From contig JAAZMR010000114.1 in assembly GCA_012798695.1 (NCBI GenBank), forward strand, positions 1 to 34,995: a stretch of DNA of 34,995 bases, in the 5' to 3' direction. Positions 7,930-16,460 of the stretch are shown here, piece by piece (within the stretch, counting starts at the first letter, position 1; every line of letters begins with the position of its first letter). Under the pieces are notes generated by a model. It worked only from the letters and a program-made list of their open reading frames with translations, was not told where the DNA came from and did no database searches. The position numbers were made by a program, and so were the translations under genes. Source of the stretch: Bacillota bacterium (lineage in GTDB: Bacteria > Bacillota > Limnochordia > DTU087).

Positions 7930-9210
7930 ATGTTCAAAAAGGTATTATATATGGCCTTGGTCGTCTGCTTGTTAATCTCTGGCCTTGCGATTACTGCAAT
8001 GGCGGCCGAGAAGACAACTTTACAGTTCTGGGTTTCTGCCGCTACTCCAGAGTCTTCTAAGTGGTATCGAGAGGAAGTCTTCCCAGCTTTTGAGAAGAAA
8101 TACCCCCACCTCAAGGTCGAGTATCAGGAAATGGGTTGGGGAATTCAGAGAACCCAGAAGCTGACTGCAGCTTATGCAGCAGGTGCGGCACCAGATGTAT
8201 ATGAAGCTGGTTCCGAACATATTCTGGACATGTATCTCAGAGGAGAGATATATCAAGGGTTTGATAAGTACCTGTCTGCATGGGATGGCAGAGATAAGGT
8301 GTTCCCGTATGCTTGGCATTCAAATACCTGGGCTGGAAAGCATTTCGGTATTCCCATGTATACAGAGATTCGAGCTCTGTTTTATAGGAAATCGTTCTTC
8401 AAGGATGCAGGTCTAGATCCAGAGATGGGCCCACAGACCTGGGAGCAGCTCAAAGACTATGCCGAGAAACTGACCGTTCGTGAAGGGCGCCGGCTCATAA
8501 GGGCAGGTTATGATTTCTCACGTCTACAGGGGCTAGCCGGTGTTCAGGAATTCATGACATTTCTGTGGCAGAATGGTGGAGACTATTTCGATGAGGATAG
8601 GAACATCATGATTGACAGCCCGGAAGGGATGGAGACTCTGCGTTTCCTAGCAGATCTATATCAGGCTGTATATCCTACCGGGACAGCTCCTTTACCCAGT
8701 GGTACCATACCGAATTTCCCAGCTGGGAAACTAGCCATGGCTCACGGTCCCTGGAATATCTTCCAGATGATTATCTATAACCCACAAGAACTAGATGATG
8801 TCGGCATTACTATTCCACCGGTAGGTAGGAAGAAGAAGGTCGTGTCTACGTACACGAACTGGCTGACAATATCTTCTCAGTCAAAACATCCGGATGAGGC
8901 ATGGAAACTGATTGAATTTGTTGCCACAGCGGAGCGAATGGGTACCCTTGCAGCTCATCTAAATGCCGTCCCGGCAAGAGAAGATGCCGTGGATGTAGTC
9001 ATCAACAAGTATCCAGTCATTAATGATCTAGCGATACTGGGCGAGGAATATGGTGAGCCGAATCGCATATATCCCGAATTCGAGTACTTGAACACAGTAT
9101 TGGGAGACAATATCGATGCGGCTTGCATGGGCCAGAAGACTCCTGAAGAAGCGATGAAAGATGTAGGAGACAAGTGGAGAAAGAATCTGACTGGCGCCCG
9201 TTGGGAGTAA
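7930..9210 (+). CDS. ABC sugar-binding protein (family 1)
   Basis: The extracytoplasmic solute-binding protein of a carbohydrate importer, 426 residues. It begins with a signal peptide (MFKKVLYMALVVCLLISGL, AMA-AE cleavage) without a lipobox Cys, so it should be free in a periplasm or secreted rather than lipid-anchored. The mature part opens with TTLQFWVSAATPESSKWYRE and keeps family features such as AAGAAPDVYEAG and GKLAMAHGPWNI. ATG 7930 has GGGAGGT 6 nt upstream; longer in-frame starts would spoil the signal peptide. It is followed by a hairpin, two permeases and a GH5 enzyme, suggesting an oligosaccharide of plant beta-glucan type as substrate (inference). Confidence 0.9.
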   Translation: MFKKVLYMALVVCLLISGLAITAMAAEKTTLQFWVSAATPESSKWYREEVFPAFEKKYPHLKVEYQEMGWGIQRTQKLTAAYAAGAAPDVYEAGSEHILDMYLRGEIYQGFDKYLSAWDGRDKVFPYAWHSNTWAGKHFGIPMYTEIRALFYRKSFFKDAGLDPEMGPQTWEQLKDYAEKLTVREGRRLIRAGYDFSRLQGLAGVQEFMTFLWQNGGDYFDEDRNIMIDSPEGMETLRFLADLYQAVYPTGTAPLPSGTIPNFPAGKLAMAHGPWNIFQMIIYNPQELDDVGITIPPVGRKKKVVSTYTNWLTISSQSKHPDEAWKLIEFVATAERMGTLAAHLNAVPAREDAVDVVINKYPVINDLAILGEEYGEPNRIYPEFEYLNTVLGDNIDAACMGQKTPEEAMKDVGDKWRKNLTGARWE

Positions 9211-9223
9211 TCTATGGTAATAA

Positions 9224-9247
9224 GCGGAGGGCTGTTAAGCCCTCCGC
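9224..9247 (+). terminator. Hairpin between binding-protein and permease genes
   Basis: GCGGAGGGCT (9224-9233) and AGCCCTCCGC (9238-9247) form a perfect 10-bp stem with a GTTA loop, 13 nt after the binding-protein stop. No U-tract follows. Its position and form match the hairpin at 4050-4081 in the other importer, so a role in limiting permease expression or stabilising upstream mRNA is likely. Confidence 0.55.
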
Positions 9248-9295
9248 ACCTGCAATATGATGCCATAAAGATCGATTACGGTAAAGGGTGTATCA

Positions 9296-10186
9296 ATGAT
9301 GCGAAAATCTCATAAAGAGGCATTGGAAGGATATCTATTTGCCTTGCCATGGTTCATTGGCTTTGCAGTCTTCTATGCATATCCTACGATCGCGTCTTTA
9401 GTATTTAGCTTCTTCGACTATGATGTCTATAGTCGGATGGACTGGGTCGGGCTGAACAACTATGTACATTTATTTACCGACGATGATTTGTTTTGGAAAT
9501 CTTTGTACAATACCCTTTATTACACGGCTTTCTCCGTTCCCTTGGGCATGATAGTCGGCTTATGTATCGCGCTACTACTCAATCAAGATATCAAGGGATT
9601 AACGTTTTTTCGCACGATCTACTATCTGCCCTCAGTTCTTTCCGGAGTGGCTGTGAGCATTTTGTGGATATGGATCTTTGACCCGGGCTTAGGCCTGCTC
9701 AATATTGCCTTGGAGAAGATAGGAATCTGGGGACCAAACTGGCTCAGTGATCCAGCTTGGTCTAAACCGGCCCTCATCATCATGAGTTTGTGGGGGGCCG
9801 GTAGTAGTATGATCATCTATTTGTCTGGCCTGCAGAGCGTGCCAACTGAGTTATATGAGGCTGCCCGTGTAGATGGAGCGAATGCTTTCCAAAATTTCAT
9901 CTACATCACACTACCCATGATCTCCCCGGTACTACTATTTACCTTGATTACAGGGATTATCGGTAGCTTCCAGGTATTCACACAGGCTTTTGTGATGACC
10001 GAGGGAGGGCCTCTCAATAGCACACTGTTTTACGTGCTGTATCTGTATCGAAAAGCTTTTGGTTTTCTGCAGATGGGTATGGCCTCAGCAATGGCCTGGA
10101 TATTGGCGATCATTGTTGCTGTAATCGCCTATTTCATCTTGCGAACATCTGATGTGTGGGTTCACTACCAAGGAGGCCTAGGGTAG
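9296..10186 (+). CDS. Sugar ABC transporter permease, MalF/UgpA type
   Basis: The first permease (about 296 residues) of the second CUT1 importer. Hydrophobic segments start at YLFALPWFIGFAVFYAYPTI; the family loop after the third segment reads FFRTIYYLPSVLSGVAVSIL, and the ATPase-docking EAA loop is ELYEAARVDGANAFQNFIYI. ATG 9296 has AAAGGG about 7 nt upstream; ATG 9299 is equally possible. Its stop codon directly abuts the start of the next permease, so the two are translationally coupled. Confidence 0.9.
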   Translation: MMRKSHKEALEGYLFALPWFIGFAVFYAYPTIASLVFSFFDYDVYSRMDWVGLNNYVHLFTDDDLFWKSLYNTLYYTAFSVPLGMIVGLCIALLLNQDIKGLTFFRTIYYLPSVLSGVAVSILWIWIFDPGLGLLNIALEKIGIWGPNWLSDPAWSKPALIIMSLWGAGSSMIIYLSGLQSVPTELYEAARVDGANAFQNFIYITLPMISPVLLFTLITGIIGSFQVFTQAFVMTEGGPLNSTLFYVLYLYRKAFGFLQMGMASAMAWILAIIVAVIAYFILRTSDVWVHYQGGLG

Positions 10187-11044
10187 ATGAGGAGTTGGAG
10201 ACACAGCGTTTCTCTGCAGCGTACAATCAGCCGTATTCTGGTATATGTACTGATCATAGCCGGGATGATTATGTTTCTTTTTCCGTTGTTTTGGATGATA
10301 TCTACTTCATTGAAATCGAATGACCAGGTATTTACCTACCCGATTCAGTGGCTTCCTAAGCCACCTCTCTGGCATAACTATGTAGAAGCATGGACTGAAT
10401 ACTATCCATTTAGTCGGTTTCTGCGCAACAGCCTGACGATTGCTTTAGGAGCTATTTTGGGTAATGTAATATCTGTTCCTATAGTTTCGTATTCCTTTGC
10501 CCGATTGCGTTGGCCGGGGCGGGACTTTTTCTTTTTTCTCGTCCTATTCACGATGATGGTGCCTTATCCGGTTGTGATGGTACCTCAGTTTGTATTGTTC
10601 CATAAGCTAGGGTGGATCAATACTTATCTACCGTTTATTGTACCAGCATTTTTGGGCGGTTCGGGGTTCTACATTTTCCTGATGCGTCAGCTCATCATGA
10701 CCATACCACGGGAGCTAGATGAAGCCGCTCGTATAGACGGGTGTAGCACTTTTGGCATATACTGGCGCATAATATTGCCGTTGATTAAGCCTGGCCTTGT
10801 GGCCATTGCCATTTTCGAGTTCATCGCAAGGTGGAACGACTTCTTGGGCCCGCTGATCTACCTCACCAAGACAGACTTGTTTACTCTGCCTCTAGGGCTA
10901 AATGTTTTCAGAACACAGGAAGGCATCTACATGAATTCATTCATGGCAGTCAGTTGCGTAAGTATAATACCTTCGATGGTCCTGTTTTTCGTGGCGCAGA
11001 AGTATTTCATACAGGGCATAGTGATCACTGGTCTGAAGGGATAA
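10187..11044 (+). CDS. Sugar ABC transporter permease, MalG type
   Basis: The second permease of the importer, 285 residues, with hydrophobic segments beginning at ILVYVLIIAGMIMFLFPLFW and the EAA loop ELDEAARIDGCSTFGIYWRI followed by ILPLIKPGL. ATG 10187 follows the previous stop TAG without a gap; AAGGAGG lies inside the end of the upstream gene. A 146-nt gap leads to the GH5 gene, with no strong terminator in it, so the enzyme is probably in the same transcription unit. Confidence 0.9.
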   Translation: MRSWRHSVSLQRTISRILVYVLIIAGMIMFLFPLFWMISTSLKSNDQVFTYPIQWLPKPPLWHNYVEAWTEYYPFSRFLRNSLTIALGAILGNVISVPIVSYSFARLRWPGRDFFFFLVLFTMMVPYPVVMVPQFVLFHKLGWINTYLPFIVPAFLGGSGFYIFLMRQLIMTIPRELDEAARIDGCSTFGIYWRIILPLIKPGLVAIAIFEFIARWNDFLGPLIYLTKTDLFTLPLGLNVFRTQEGIYMNSFMAVSCVSIIPSMVLFFVAQKYFIQGIVITGLKG

Positions 11045-11190
11045 AGTTAGATCAGTACCCCTAGCCCGTCCATCCCATGGTTCTGGGCGAGCACCTGAAA
11101 TCGCAAAATAGTAACACCTGTAAGAGTCGACACTGCGCAAGTTAATGCAATTATGACGAACAAGCCACACTATGGAAAGGATGGCGGTCT

Positions 11191-12588
11191 ATGCAGTTCC
11201 TACAAGTGAGTGGAAAGTATATTGTGAACGAGCGTAGAGAGAAGGTCTTTCTGCGGGGTGTGTGTTTTGGTGGCTGGCTCAATATGGAGAACTTCATCAT
11301 TGGTTACCCAGGTACGGAAAGCAATGTAAGGCGAGCTGTTCGAGATGTTCTGGGTGAAGAACGCTACCAAGCATTCTTTGAGAGTCTACTAGAATCTTTC
11401 ATCACCGAAGGAGACTTCAAGTTTCTCAAAGAGAAGGGTGCGACAGTAGTGCGTGTTCCCTTCAACTACAGACATTTTGAGGATGACATGAATCCCGGGG
11501 TCTATGACAAGAAGGGATTCCGATTTCTCGATAGAGCTATCGAGTTTGCCAAGAAACATGGTATTTACGTGATTCTCGATCTACATGCGGCTCCTGGTTG
11601 GCAAAATCAGGGCTGGCATTCCGACAACCCGCATGCGATTTCCTTGATGTGGACCCAGCGGCACTATCAAGAGAGAGTTACTGGCCTATGGAGATATATA
11701 GCTGACCACTATAAAAATGAACCGGCAGTGGCTGGTTACAATCTGCTGAATGAGCCGAATGCCCCCAACTTTGACATATTAAACAGGCTGTATCGGGAAT
11801 GGGTAGGAGCGATCAGGGAGGTCGACAAGCGCCATCTCATATTCTTAGAAGGCAATACTTACTCCCAGAAGCTCGATGGCCTAGATGATCCCTTTGATGA
11901 TAATTTGGTCTATAGCTGCCATAATTACAGCCTGCCTACACACCGTGCCACCGTCTATCCGGGGACAGTATTTGGAATATATGCCGATGCCAAGCACCTA
12001 GAGGAAGCATTCCTACAAAGAGCTCAGTGGATGCTAGATAAAGGTGTCCCGGGATGGGTGGGTGAATTTGGAGCCCTCTATGATAATGGGGCAGCAAATC
12101 CAAGCCCCAGTGATTTGGCTCGCCTGAAGGCTTTGGAAGATCAGCTGCAGATCTTCAATAAATATGATCAGCACTGGACTATTTGGACATATAAAGATGT
12201 AGATGTGCAAGGATTAGCGGTGCCCAAGGCAGATAGTGAGTATATGTGCCGGATTAGGCCGATACTTGAGATGAAGAAAAACCTAGGCCTAGATGGATGG
12301 ACTACTGGTAGTACAGGAACTCTGACCACCAAGATATCCCAGGTGGTTGACTTAATGATGGTTATGCTTAAAGATTCCAGCCTGGATGCCATGGGCCTAA
12401 AGCGTTCCCTTGGACAGGAAGCCGTCTATGGCACGATAGCAAGTTTTCTGGCACCGCTCTATGCCCTTAGGTTTAGAGACATGTCTGTAGATGAGATTCG
12501 GCAGATGCATGAGGAGGCCTTTTTCTTCGAGAATTGCCAGCAGAGAGACTATTTGGTGGATGCTCTGGAAAAAGCCTTCAAAGGATAA
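11191..12588 (+). CDS. Glycoside hydrolase family 5 enzyme, cytoplasmic
   Basis: A 465-residue GH5 (cellulase/exo-beta-glucanase superfamily) enzyme that cleaves beta-linked glucosidic bonds by a retaining mechanism. The barrel opens with FLRGVCFGGWLNMENFI. R88 lies in VVRVPFNYRHF, and ILDLHAAPGWQN matches the conserved His-containing strand. E188 in LLNEPN is the proton donor, H244 is in YSCHNY, and E292 in WVGEFGA is the nucleophile. A helical extension of about 110 residues follows the barrel (about 355-465). There is no signal peptide, so it should act on oligosaccharides already imported. It lies directly behind an ABC sugar importer, which fits this role. ATG 11191 has GGAAAGG about 10 nt upstream. 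Confidence 0.88.
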   Translation: MQFLQVSGKYIVNERREKVFLRGVCFGGWLNMENFIIGYPGTESNVRRAVRDVLGEERYQAFFESLLESFITEGDFKFLKEKGATVVRVPFNYRHFEDDMNPGVYDKKGFRFLDRAIEFAKKHGIYVILDLHAAPGWQNQGWHSDNPHAISLMWTQRHYQERVTGLWRYIADHYKNEPAVAGYNLLNEPNAPNFDILNRLYREWVGAIREVDKRHLIFLEGNTYSQKLDGLDDPFDDNLVYSCHNYSLPTHRATVYPGTVFGIYADAKHLEEAFLQRAQWMLDKGVPGWVGEFGALYDNGAANPSPSDLARLKALEDQLQIFNKYDQHWTIWTYKDVDVQGLAVPKADSEYMCRIRPILEMKKNLGLDGWTTGSTGTLTTKISQVVDLMMVMLKDSSLDAMGLKRSLGQEAVYGTIASFLAPLYALRFRDMSVDEIRQMHEEAFFFENCQQRDYLVDALEKAFKG

Positions 12589-12672
12589 GCAGAGCCCCAC
12601 TCGCGGTTAGACTAGGGATGGTCACCGACAGGGTTGAACCCCCTAATCACAACACAATCCCAAAAATAGCTG

Positions 12673-12701
12673 TTGACAGGAAAAACTGCTACTGCTATAC
12701 T
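12673..12701 (+). promoter_or_regulatory. Sigma-A promoter for the methionine operon
   Basis: TTGACA (12673-12678), a 17-bp spacer and TATACT (12696-12701) form a near-consensus housekeeping promoter. The predicted start of transcription, around 12708, lies about 33 nt before the SAM-I aptamer. This is the best promoter in the window. Confidence 0.85.
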
Positions 12702-12740
12702 TGGTCTAACGACAAAAACTGCAAATGAGTAAGTTCTTTG

Positions 12741-12846
12741 CTCTTATCCAGAGAGGTGGAGGGACTGGCCCGATGAAACCCGGCAACCGGCGCTTGGCGC
12801 AAGGTGCCAATTCCTGCAAGTGCCTTTAGGCACTGAGAGATGAGAG
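12741..12846 (+). ncRNA. SAM-I (S-box) riboswitch aptamer
   Basis: The leader contains the S-box conserved blocks in order: CTCTTATCCAGAGAGGTGGA, GGGACTGGCCCGATGAAACC, CGGCAACC, AAGGTGCCAATTCCTGCA and GAGAGATGAGAG. The closing helix P1 pairs CTCTTATC (12741-12748) with GATGAGAG (12839-12846). S-box RNAs bind S-adenosylmethionine and stop transcription of methionine genes when it is abundant. AGACGGAG (12845-12852) can pair with TTCCGTCT (12872-12879), forming an antiterminator that excludes the downstream terminator, so ligand binding is expected to switch the operon off. Confidence 0.96.
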
Positions 12847-12863
12847 ACGGAGTTGTATTATAT

Positions 12864-12895
12864 AAATCCTCTTCCGTCTGGAAGGGGATTTTTTT
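12864..12895 (+). terminator. Terminator of the SAM-I riboswitch
   Basis: AAATCCTCTTCC (12864-12875) pairs with GGAAGGGGATTT (12880-12891) around a GTCT loop, followed by a run of T. It is the off-state structure of the S-box switch and competes with the antiterminator that uses 12845-12852. It lies 35 nt before metN. Confidence 0.93.
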
Positions 12896-12929
12896 AAGCA
12901 GTTGTCTGAGCTTATAGGGGGTGGGGGAG

Positions 12930-13949
12930 TTGATTGAGATTCGCCACTTAACCAAAATATTCACTGATGGCCAGAGGGAGATACGGGCTTTAGACGATGT
13001 CAGCCTGCAAGTCAAGCCTGGGGAAATCTTTGGCATCATTGGCCTGAGTGGTGCAGGTAAGAGCACTTTGGTTCGCTGTATTAACATGTTGGAAAGGCCC
13101 CAGCAGGGGACGGTCATGGTCAATGGTATCAATATGACATCCCTCGGCAATCGGGAGCTTCGAGCAGCTCGCCAACACATCGGCATGATCTTTCAGCATT
13201 TTAACCTCTTGTCTTCTAGGACGGTATTTGGCAATATTGCTTTCCCTTTGGAAATCACTGGTGTCTCCGGAGACGAGATCAAAGAGCGGGTCTTGGAGCT
13301 TCTGAAGTTAGTTGGATTAGAGGATAAGGCGAGCAGCTACCCAGCTCAACTCAGTGGGGGACAGAAGCAGAGGGTAGGTATAGCCCGAGCTTTAGCTAAT
13401 CGACCGCGAGTTTTGCTTTGTGATGAAGCAACATCGGCTTTGGACCCAGAAACAACTACGGCAGTTCTAGATCTGCTGCAGGACATTAATCGCAAAATGG
13501 GACTAACTATCTTACTTATTACCCATGAAATGCCGGTGATTCAACAGATCTGTGATCGGGTGGCGGTAATCGAAGATGGCCGCATCGTGGAAAACGGGCC
13601 GGTTCTGGAAGTGTTCACAACACCCAAAACTGACCAGGCTCGCCGCTTAGTGCGGGGCGTGATCGACATCGAGATTCCACCAGACCTTCTGGAGCGGCAC
13701 GCCAATGGGGACAGCATGTTACTAAAGATCTCCTTTATCGGTACTTCAGCCGGAAAACCGATTATGGCGGCCCTCATGCAGCGTTACCCCGTGGTAGCCA
13801 ATATCCTGTTTGGCCGTATTGATCACATCAAAGATACACCTTTCGGGACTTTGGTAGTAGAATTATCCGGTGCCAGTACTGCACTAAGTGAAGCCACGGA
13901 GTTTCTAGCAGGCCAGGATCTGCAGGTGGAGGTGTTGTGGGATGCTTAA
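12930..13949 (+). CDS. metN: Methionine ABC transporter ATP-binding protein MetN
   Basis: The ATPase of the D/L-methionine importer, 339 residues. Walker A is GLSGAGKST (38-46), the Q-loop Gln is in MIFQHFNLL (Q89), the ABC signature is LSGGQKQR (141-148) and Walker B is [12 protein letters not shown] (161-172). The C-terminal part (about 260-339) fits the NIL ligand-binding domain that lets internal methionine inhibit transport. TTG 12930 is chosen because AGGGGGTG lies about 7 nt upstream and the product then begins with the usual MIEI; GTG 12921 is an alternative. The gene overlaps metI by 8 nt and is governed by the SAM-I riboswitch. Confidence 0.95.
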   Translation: MIEIRHLTKIFTDGQREIRALDDVSLQVKPGEIFGIIGLSGAGKSTLVRCINMLERPQQGTVMVNGINMTSLGNRELRAARQHIGMIFQHFNLLSSRTVFGNIAFPLEITGVSGDEIKERVLELLKLVGLEDKASSYPAQLSGGQKQRVGIARALANRPRVLLCDEATSALDPETTTAVLDLLQDINRKMGLTILLITHEMPVIQQICDRVAVIEDGRIVENGPVLEVFTTPKTDQARRLVRGVIDIEIPPDLLERHANGDSMLLKISFIGTSAGKPIMAALMQRYPVVANILFGRIDHIKDTPFGTLVVELSGASTALSEATEFLAGQDLQVEVLWDA

Positions 13950-14598
13950 CCCCATGATTTGGCGGCTGCTCTGGCAGGCTACAGGTGAGACTCTTTATAT
14001 GGTGGGAGTAGCGGTAGTTCTTGCCGAGCTAGTGGGCCTGCCTCTAGGGATTATTTTGGTTACTACTGAACAGGGCCACGTATTGGAAAATCAAGCTTTG
14101 AACCGTGTCCTAGCCACAATTATTAACATCGGTCGTTCAATACCTTTCATTATCTTGATGGTAGCGATTATTCCTTTCACTAGGAAAATCGTCGGTACTT
14201 CCATCGGAACAACCGCAGCTATGGTGCCCTTGACTATCGCAGCCATTCCCTTTGTGGCTCGGCTGGTGGAAACAGCGCTCAAGGAAGTCGATGATGGTGT
14301 GGTGGAAGCGGCTTTAGCCATGGGCGCTTCACCGCTTCAGATCATCAGCAAGGTACTCATTCCTGAAGCATTGCCATCCTTGGTATTGGGGTTGACTATT
14401 ACGGCAGTCAACTTGATTGGCTATTCTGCCATGGCGGGGGCTGTAGGAGGAGGTGGATTGGGCGATTTAGCCGTTCGCTACGGATACCAGCGCTTCCGGA
14501 CGGATATCATGCTGCTGACGGTGATCATTCTCATCGTCTTAGTACAGGCAATGCAGATGCTGGGAGACTGGGCTGCCAATCGTTTATCTAAAAAATGA
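13942..14598 (+). CDS. metI: Methionine ABC transporter permease MetI
   Basis: The inner-membrane subunit of the methionine importer, 218 residues, the usual MetI length, with about five hydrophobic segments. Family landmarks are [20 protein letters not shown] and the ATPase-docking loop [20 protein letters not shown], then [18 protein letters not shown] near the C-terminus. Its start ATG 13942 lies within the end of metN (ATGCTTAA overlap), indicating translational coupling. metQ follows after 24 nt. Confidence 0.95.
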   Translation: MLNPMIWRLLWQATGETLYMVGVAVVLAELVGLPLGIILVTTEQGHVLENQALNRVLATIINIGRSIPFIILMVAIIPFTRKIVGTSIGTTAAMVPLTIAAIPFVARLVETALKEVDDGVVEAALAMGASPLQIISKVLIPEALPSLVLGLTITAVNLIGYSAMAGAVGGGGLGDLAVRYGYQRFRTDIMLLTVIILIVLVQAMQMLGDWAANRLSKK

Positions 14599-14622
14599 TT
14601 CTACTTTGGGAGGTTTAGTTAC

Positions 14623-15411
14623 ATGAAAAAAGTCTTGGTAATCACCTTGATAATCGGCTTATCGCTCCTAGGCGGCACTTTCCAGGTCGCAGCTGAAACA
14701 TTGAAGGTAGGGGCTACTCCTCGGCCTCACGCTGAGGTCCTCAATCTGATCAAGCCAGACCTAGCGGAGATTGGGATCGAGCTTAAGATCATTGAGTTCA
14801 CTGATTATGTACAGCCAAACCTAGCCCTGGCCGAAGGAGAGCTCGATGCTAATTACTTCCAGCACATTCCCTACTTGGAGACCTTCAGTCAGGATCACAG
14901 GCTGGATCTAACCTATGCCGCCAAAGTCCATATCGAACCGATGGGTGCCTATTCTGAGAAAATCACGCAGCTCGACGAGTTAAACAAAGGTGCCCGTATC
15001 GCCATTCCTAACGATTCTGTCAATGGAGGGAGGGCTCTACTACTCTTGGCCGAAAATGGCCTGATCGAGTTAGATCCTGAGGCCGGCATCACCGCAACTT
15101 TGCTGGACATCACCTCCAATCCTATGGGCCTTAAGTTCAGCGAACTCGAAGCTGCGCAGCTGCCCCGGGTATTGCCCGATGTAGAGCTGGCCATCATCAA
15201 TACCAACTATGCCCTAGAGGCTGGTCTGGCACCACTAAAGGATGCTCTGTTTATCGAGGGCAGTGAGTCTCCGTATGTTAATGTCCTGGCTGTCCGCAAG
15301 AGTGACCTAGAGCGGGGGGATCTAGCAAAACTTTCTGAGGCTCTGCTGTCGGATAAGGTAAGGGATTTCTTACTAGAAGAATACGGGGGTGCCGTGGTTC
15401 CCGCCTTCTAG
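14623..15411 (+). CDS. metQ: Methionine-binding protein MetQ (NlpA family), without lipobox
   Basis: The substrate-binding subunit of the MetNIQ importer, 262 residues. The mature part starts LKVGATPRPHAEVLNLIKPD and contains YFQHIPYLETF and NTNYALEAGL, typical of the NlpA family. The signal peptide (MKKVLVITLIIGLSLLGG, VAA-ET cleavage) has no Cys, so no lipid anchor is expected; most MetQ proteins of Gram-positive and enteric bacteria are lipoproteins. This suits a cell with a closed periplasm. ATG 14623 has GGGAGG about 8 nt upstream. The operon hairpin follows at 15440. Confidence 0.93.
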   Translation: MKKVLVITLIIGLSLLGGTFQVAAETLKVGATPRPHAEVLNLIKPDLAEIGIELKIIEFTDYVQPNLALAEGELDANYFQHIPYLETFSQDHRLDLTYAAKVHIEPMGAYSEKITQLDELNKGARIAIPNDSVNGGRALLLLAENGLIELDPEAGITATLLDITSNPMGLKFSELEAAQLPRVLPDVELAIINTNYALEAGLAPLKDALFIEGSESPYVNVLAVRKSDLERGDLAKLSEALLSDKVRDFLLEEYGGAVVPAF

Positions 15412-15439
15412 CTAGGAGATTGATGGTCATGAGTAGAAT

Positions 15440-15475
15440 AAGTGGGTGGTGGGGTGATCGCCACCCACTTTGCTA
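15440..15475 (+). terminator. Hairpin after metQ, probable terminator or attenuator
   Basis: AAGTGGGTGG (15440-15449) and CCACCCACTT (15461-15470) form a perfect 10-bp stem with an 11-nt loop, followed by TGCTATTTG, a weak U-rich tail. It lies 35 nt before the start of mtnP and may reduce read-through into it. Confidence 0.6.
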
Positions 15476-15504
15476 TTTGCCCACTGATAAAGGAGGTCGC
15501 TTAA

Positions 15505-16311
15505 TTGACACATAAGGCGGATATCGGCATTTTCGGCGGATCAGGTTTCTATGAATTCCTACCCGATGTGGAGGAAGTCTGGGTAGAGACTCCTTATGGA
15601 CCACCTAGTGATCAAATTGCTTTAGCTACTATTCGTGGTAAACGGGTGGCCTTTCTTCCTAGGCATGGGAAAGATCACCGTTTCCCTCCTCATAAAATCA
15701 ACTATCGTGCTAACCTATGGGCCATGCGCGAGCTAGGTGTAACTCGATTGATTGGGCCTTGCGCGGCAGGCAGCCTGCAGGCTCATATCAAACCGGGAGA
15801 CTTTGTGGTAACCGACCAGTTTGTCAACAGAACCTGGGGTCGAGAGGATACCTTCTTCGATGGGCCGATTACGACACATATTAGTGCTGCTGATCCATAT
15901 TGTGAAGAACTGCGGCAGATCGCCATCACTGAGGGCAAGAAGCTGGGAATCCCTATTCATGAAAAGGGAACTGTAGTAGTTATTTCAGGACCCCGCTTCT
16001 CGACCCGGGCAGAAAGCCGAGAGTTTCAAAGTCATGGTTGGGAAGTAATCAATATGACCCAATACCCGGAAGGGATGCTGGCTCGGGAACTAGGCATCTG
16101 TTACGCTAATATTGCATTGATCACTGATTATGATGCTGGCTTGGAGGATGATCCATCCATTGAGCCTGTTAGCCATGAAGCAGTATTGAAGGTCTTTGAG
16201 GAGAATAACCATAAACTGAAAGACCTCCTATATAAGATGATTGCCGCCATACCTGTGGAGCGGGGCAGTCACTGTGAATGTGCCGGTGTTTTGAAATCGG
16301 CACGGGGCTAA
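15505..16311 (+). CDS. mtnP: S-methyl-5'-thioadenosine phosphorylase
   Basis: A 268-residue cytoplasmic enzyme that splits methylthioadenosine, a by-product of polyamine and related synthesis, into adenine and methylthioribose-1-phosphate for methionine salvage. Family motifs are GIFGGSGFYEFL (phosphate loop), LPRHGKDHRFPPHKINYRAN, CAAGSLQ, ISGPRFSTRAESRE and NMTQYPE. TDYDAG keeps the Asp that recognises adenine; methylthioinosine phosphorylases differ there. TTG 15505 has a near-perfect AAAGGAGGT 7 nt upstream. Its place behind metNIQ links methionine uptake with salvage, although a hairpin separates the two. Confidence 0.93.
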   Translation: MTHKADIGIFGGSGFYEFLPDVEEVWVETPYGPPSDQIALATIRGKRVAFLPRHGKDHRFPPHKINYRANLWAMRELGVTRLIGPCAAGSLQAHIKPGDFVVTDQFVNRTWGREDTFFDGPITTHISAADPYCEELRQIAITEGKKLGIPIHEKGTVVVISGPRFSTRAESREFQSHGWEVINMTQYPEGMLARELGICYANIALITDYDAGLEDDPSIEPVSHEAVLKVFEENNHKLKDLLYKMIAAIPVERGSHCECAGVLKSARG

Positions 16312-16331
16312 CAATAAATACCAACTGAGTG

Positions 16332-16355
16332 GAGGCAGCCGGTAGAAGCTGCCTC
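16332..16355 (+). terminator. Hairpin between mtnP and degS-like gene, possible terminator
   Basis: GAGGCAGC (16332-16339) and GCTGCCTC (16348-16355) form an 8-bp stem with an 8-nt loop. It is followed by TGGTGGTGTTTTG, only partly U-rich. It lies 20 nt after the mtnP stop and plausibly ends the methionine unit before the two-component genes. Confidence 0.5.
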
Positions 16356-16460
16356 TGGTGGTGTTTTGCAGTCCTGGAACGAAAATGGGGCAGGAGCTGC
16401 TGCTCTGGGTAGCGAATGTCTGTGAGAAGGTTGAGTGGCAGACAAAGGAGAGCGGTTTTT

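Noticed and set aside
7599-8114. A 171-codon minus-strand frame overlapping the second binding-protein gene
   Set aside because: It overlaps a clear solute-binding-protein gene, resembles no family and has a low-complexity composition typical of antisense shadows.
12589-12672. A terminator for the GH5 operon (AGGG/CCCT pairing near 12630-12650)
   Set aside because: The stem is only about 4-6 bp and has no U-tract; not enough to call.
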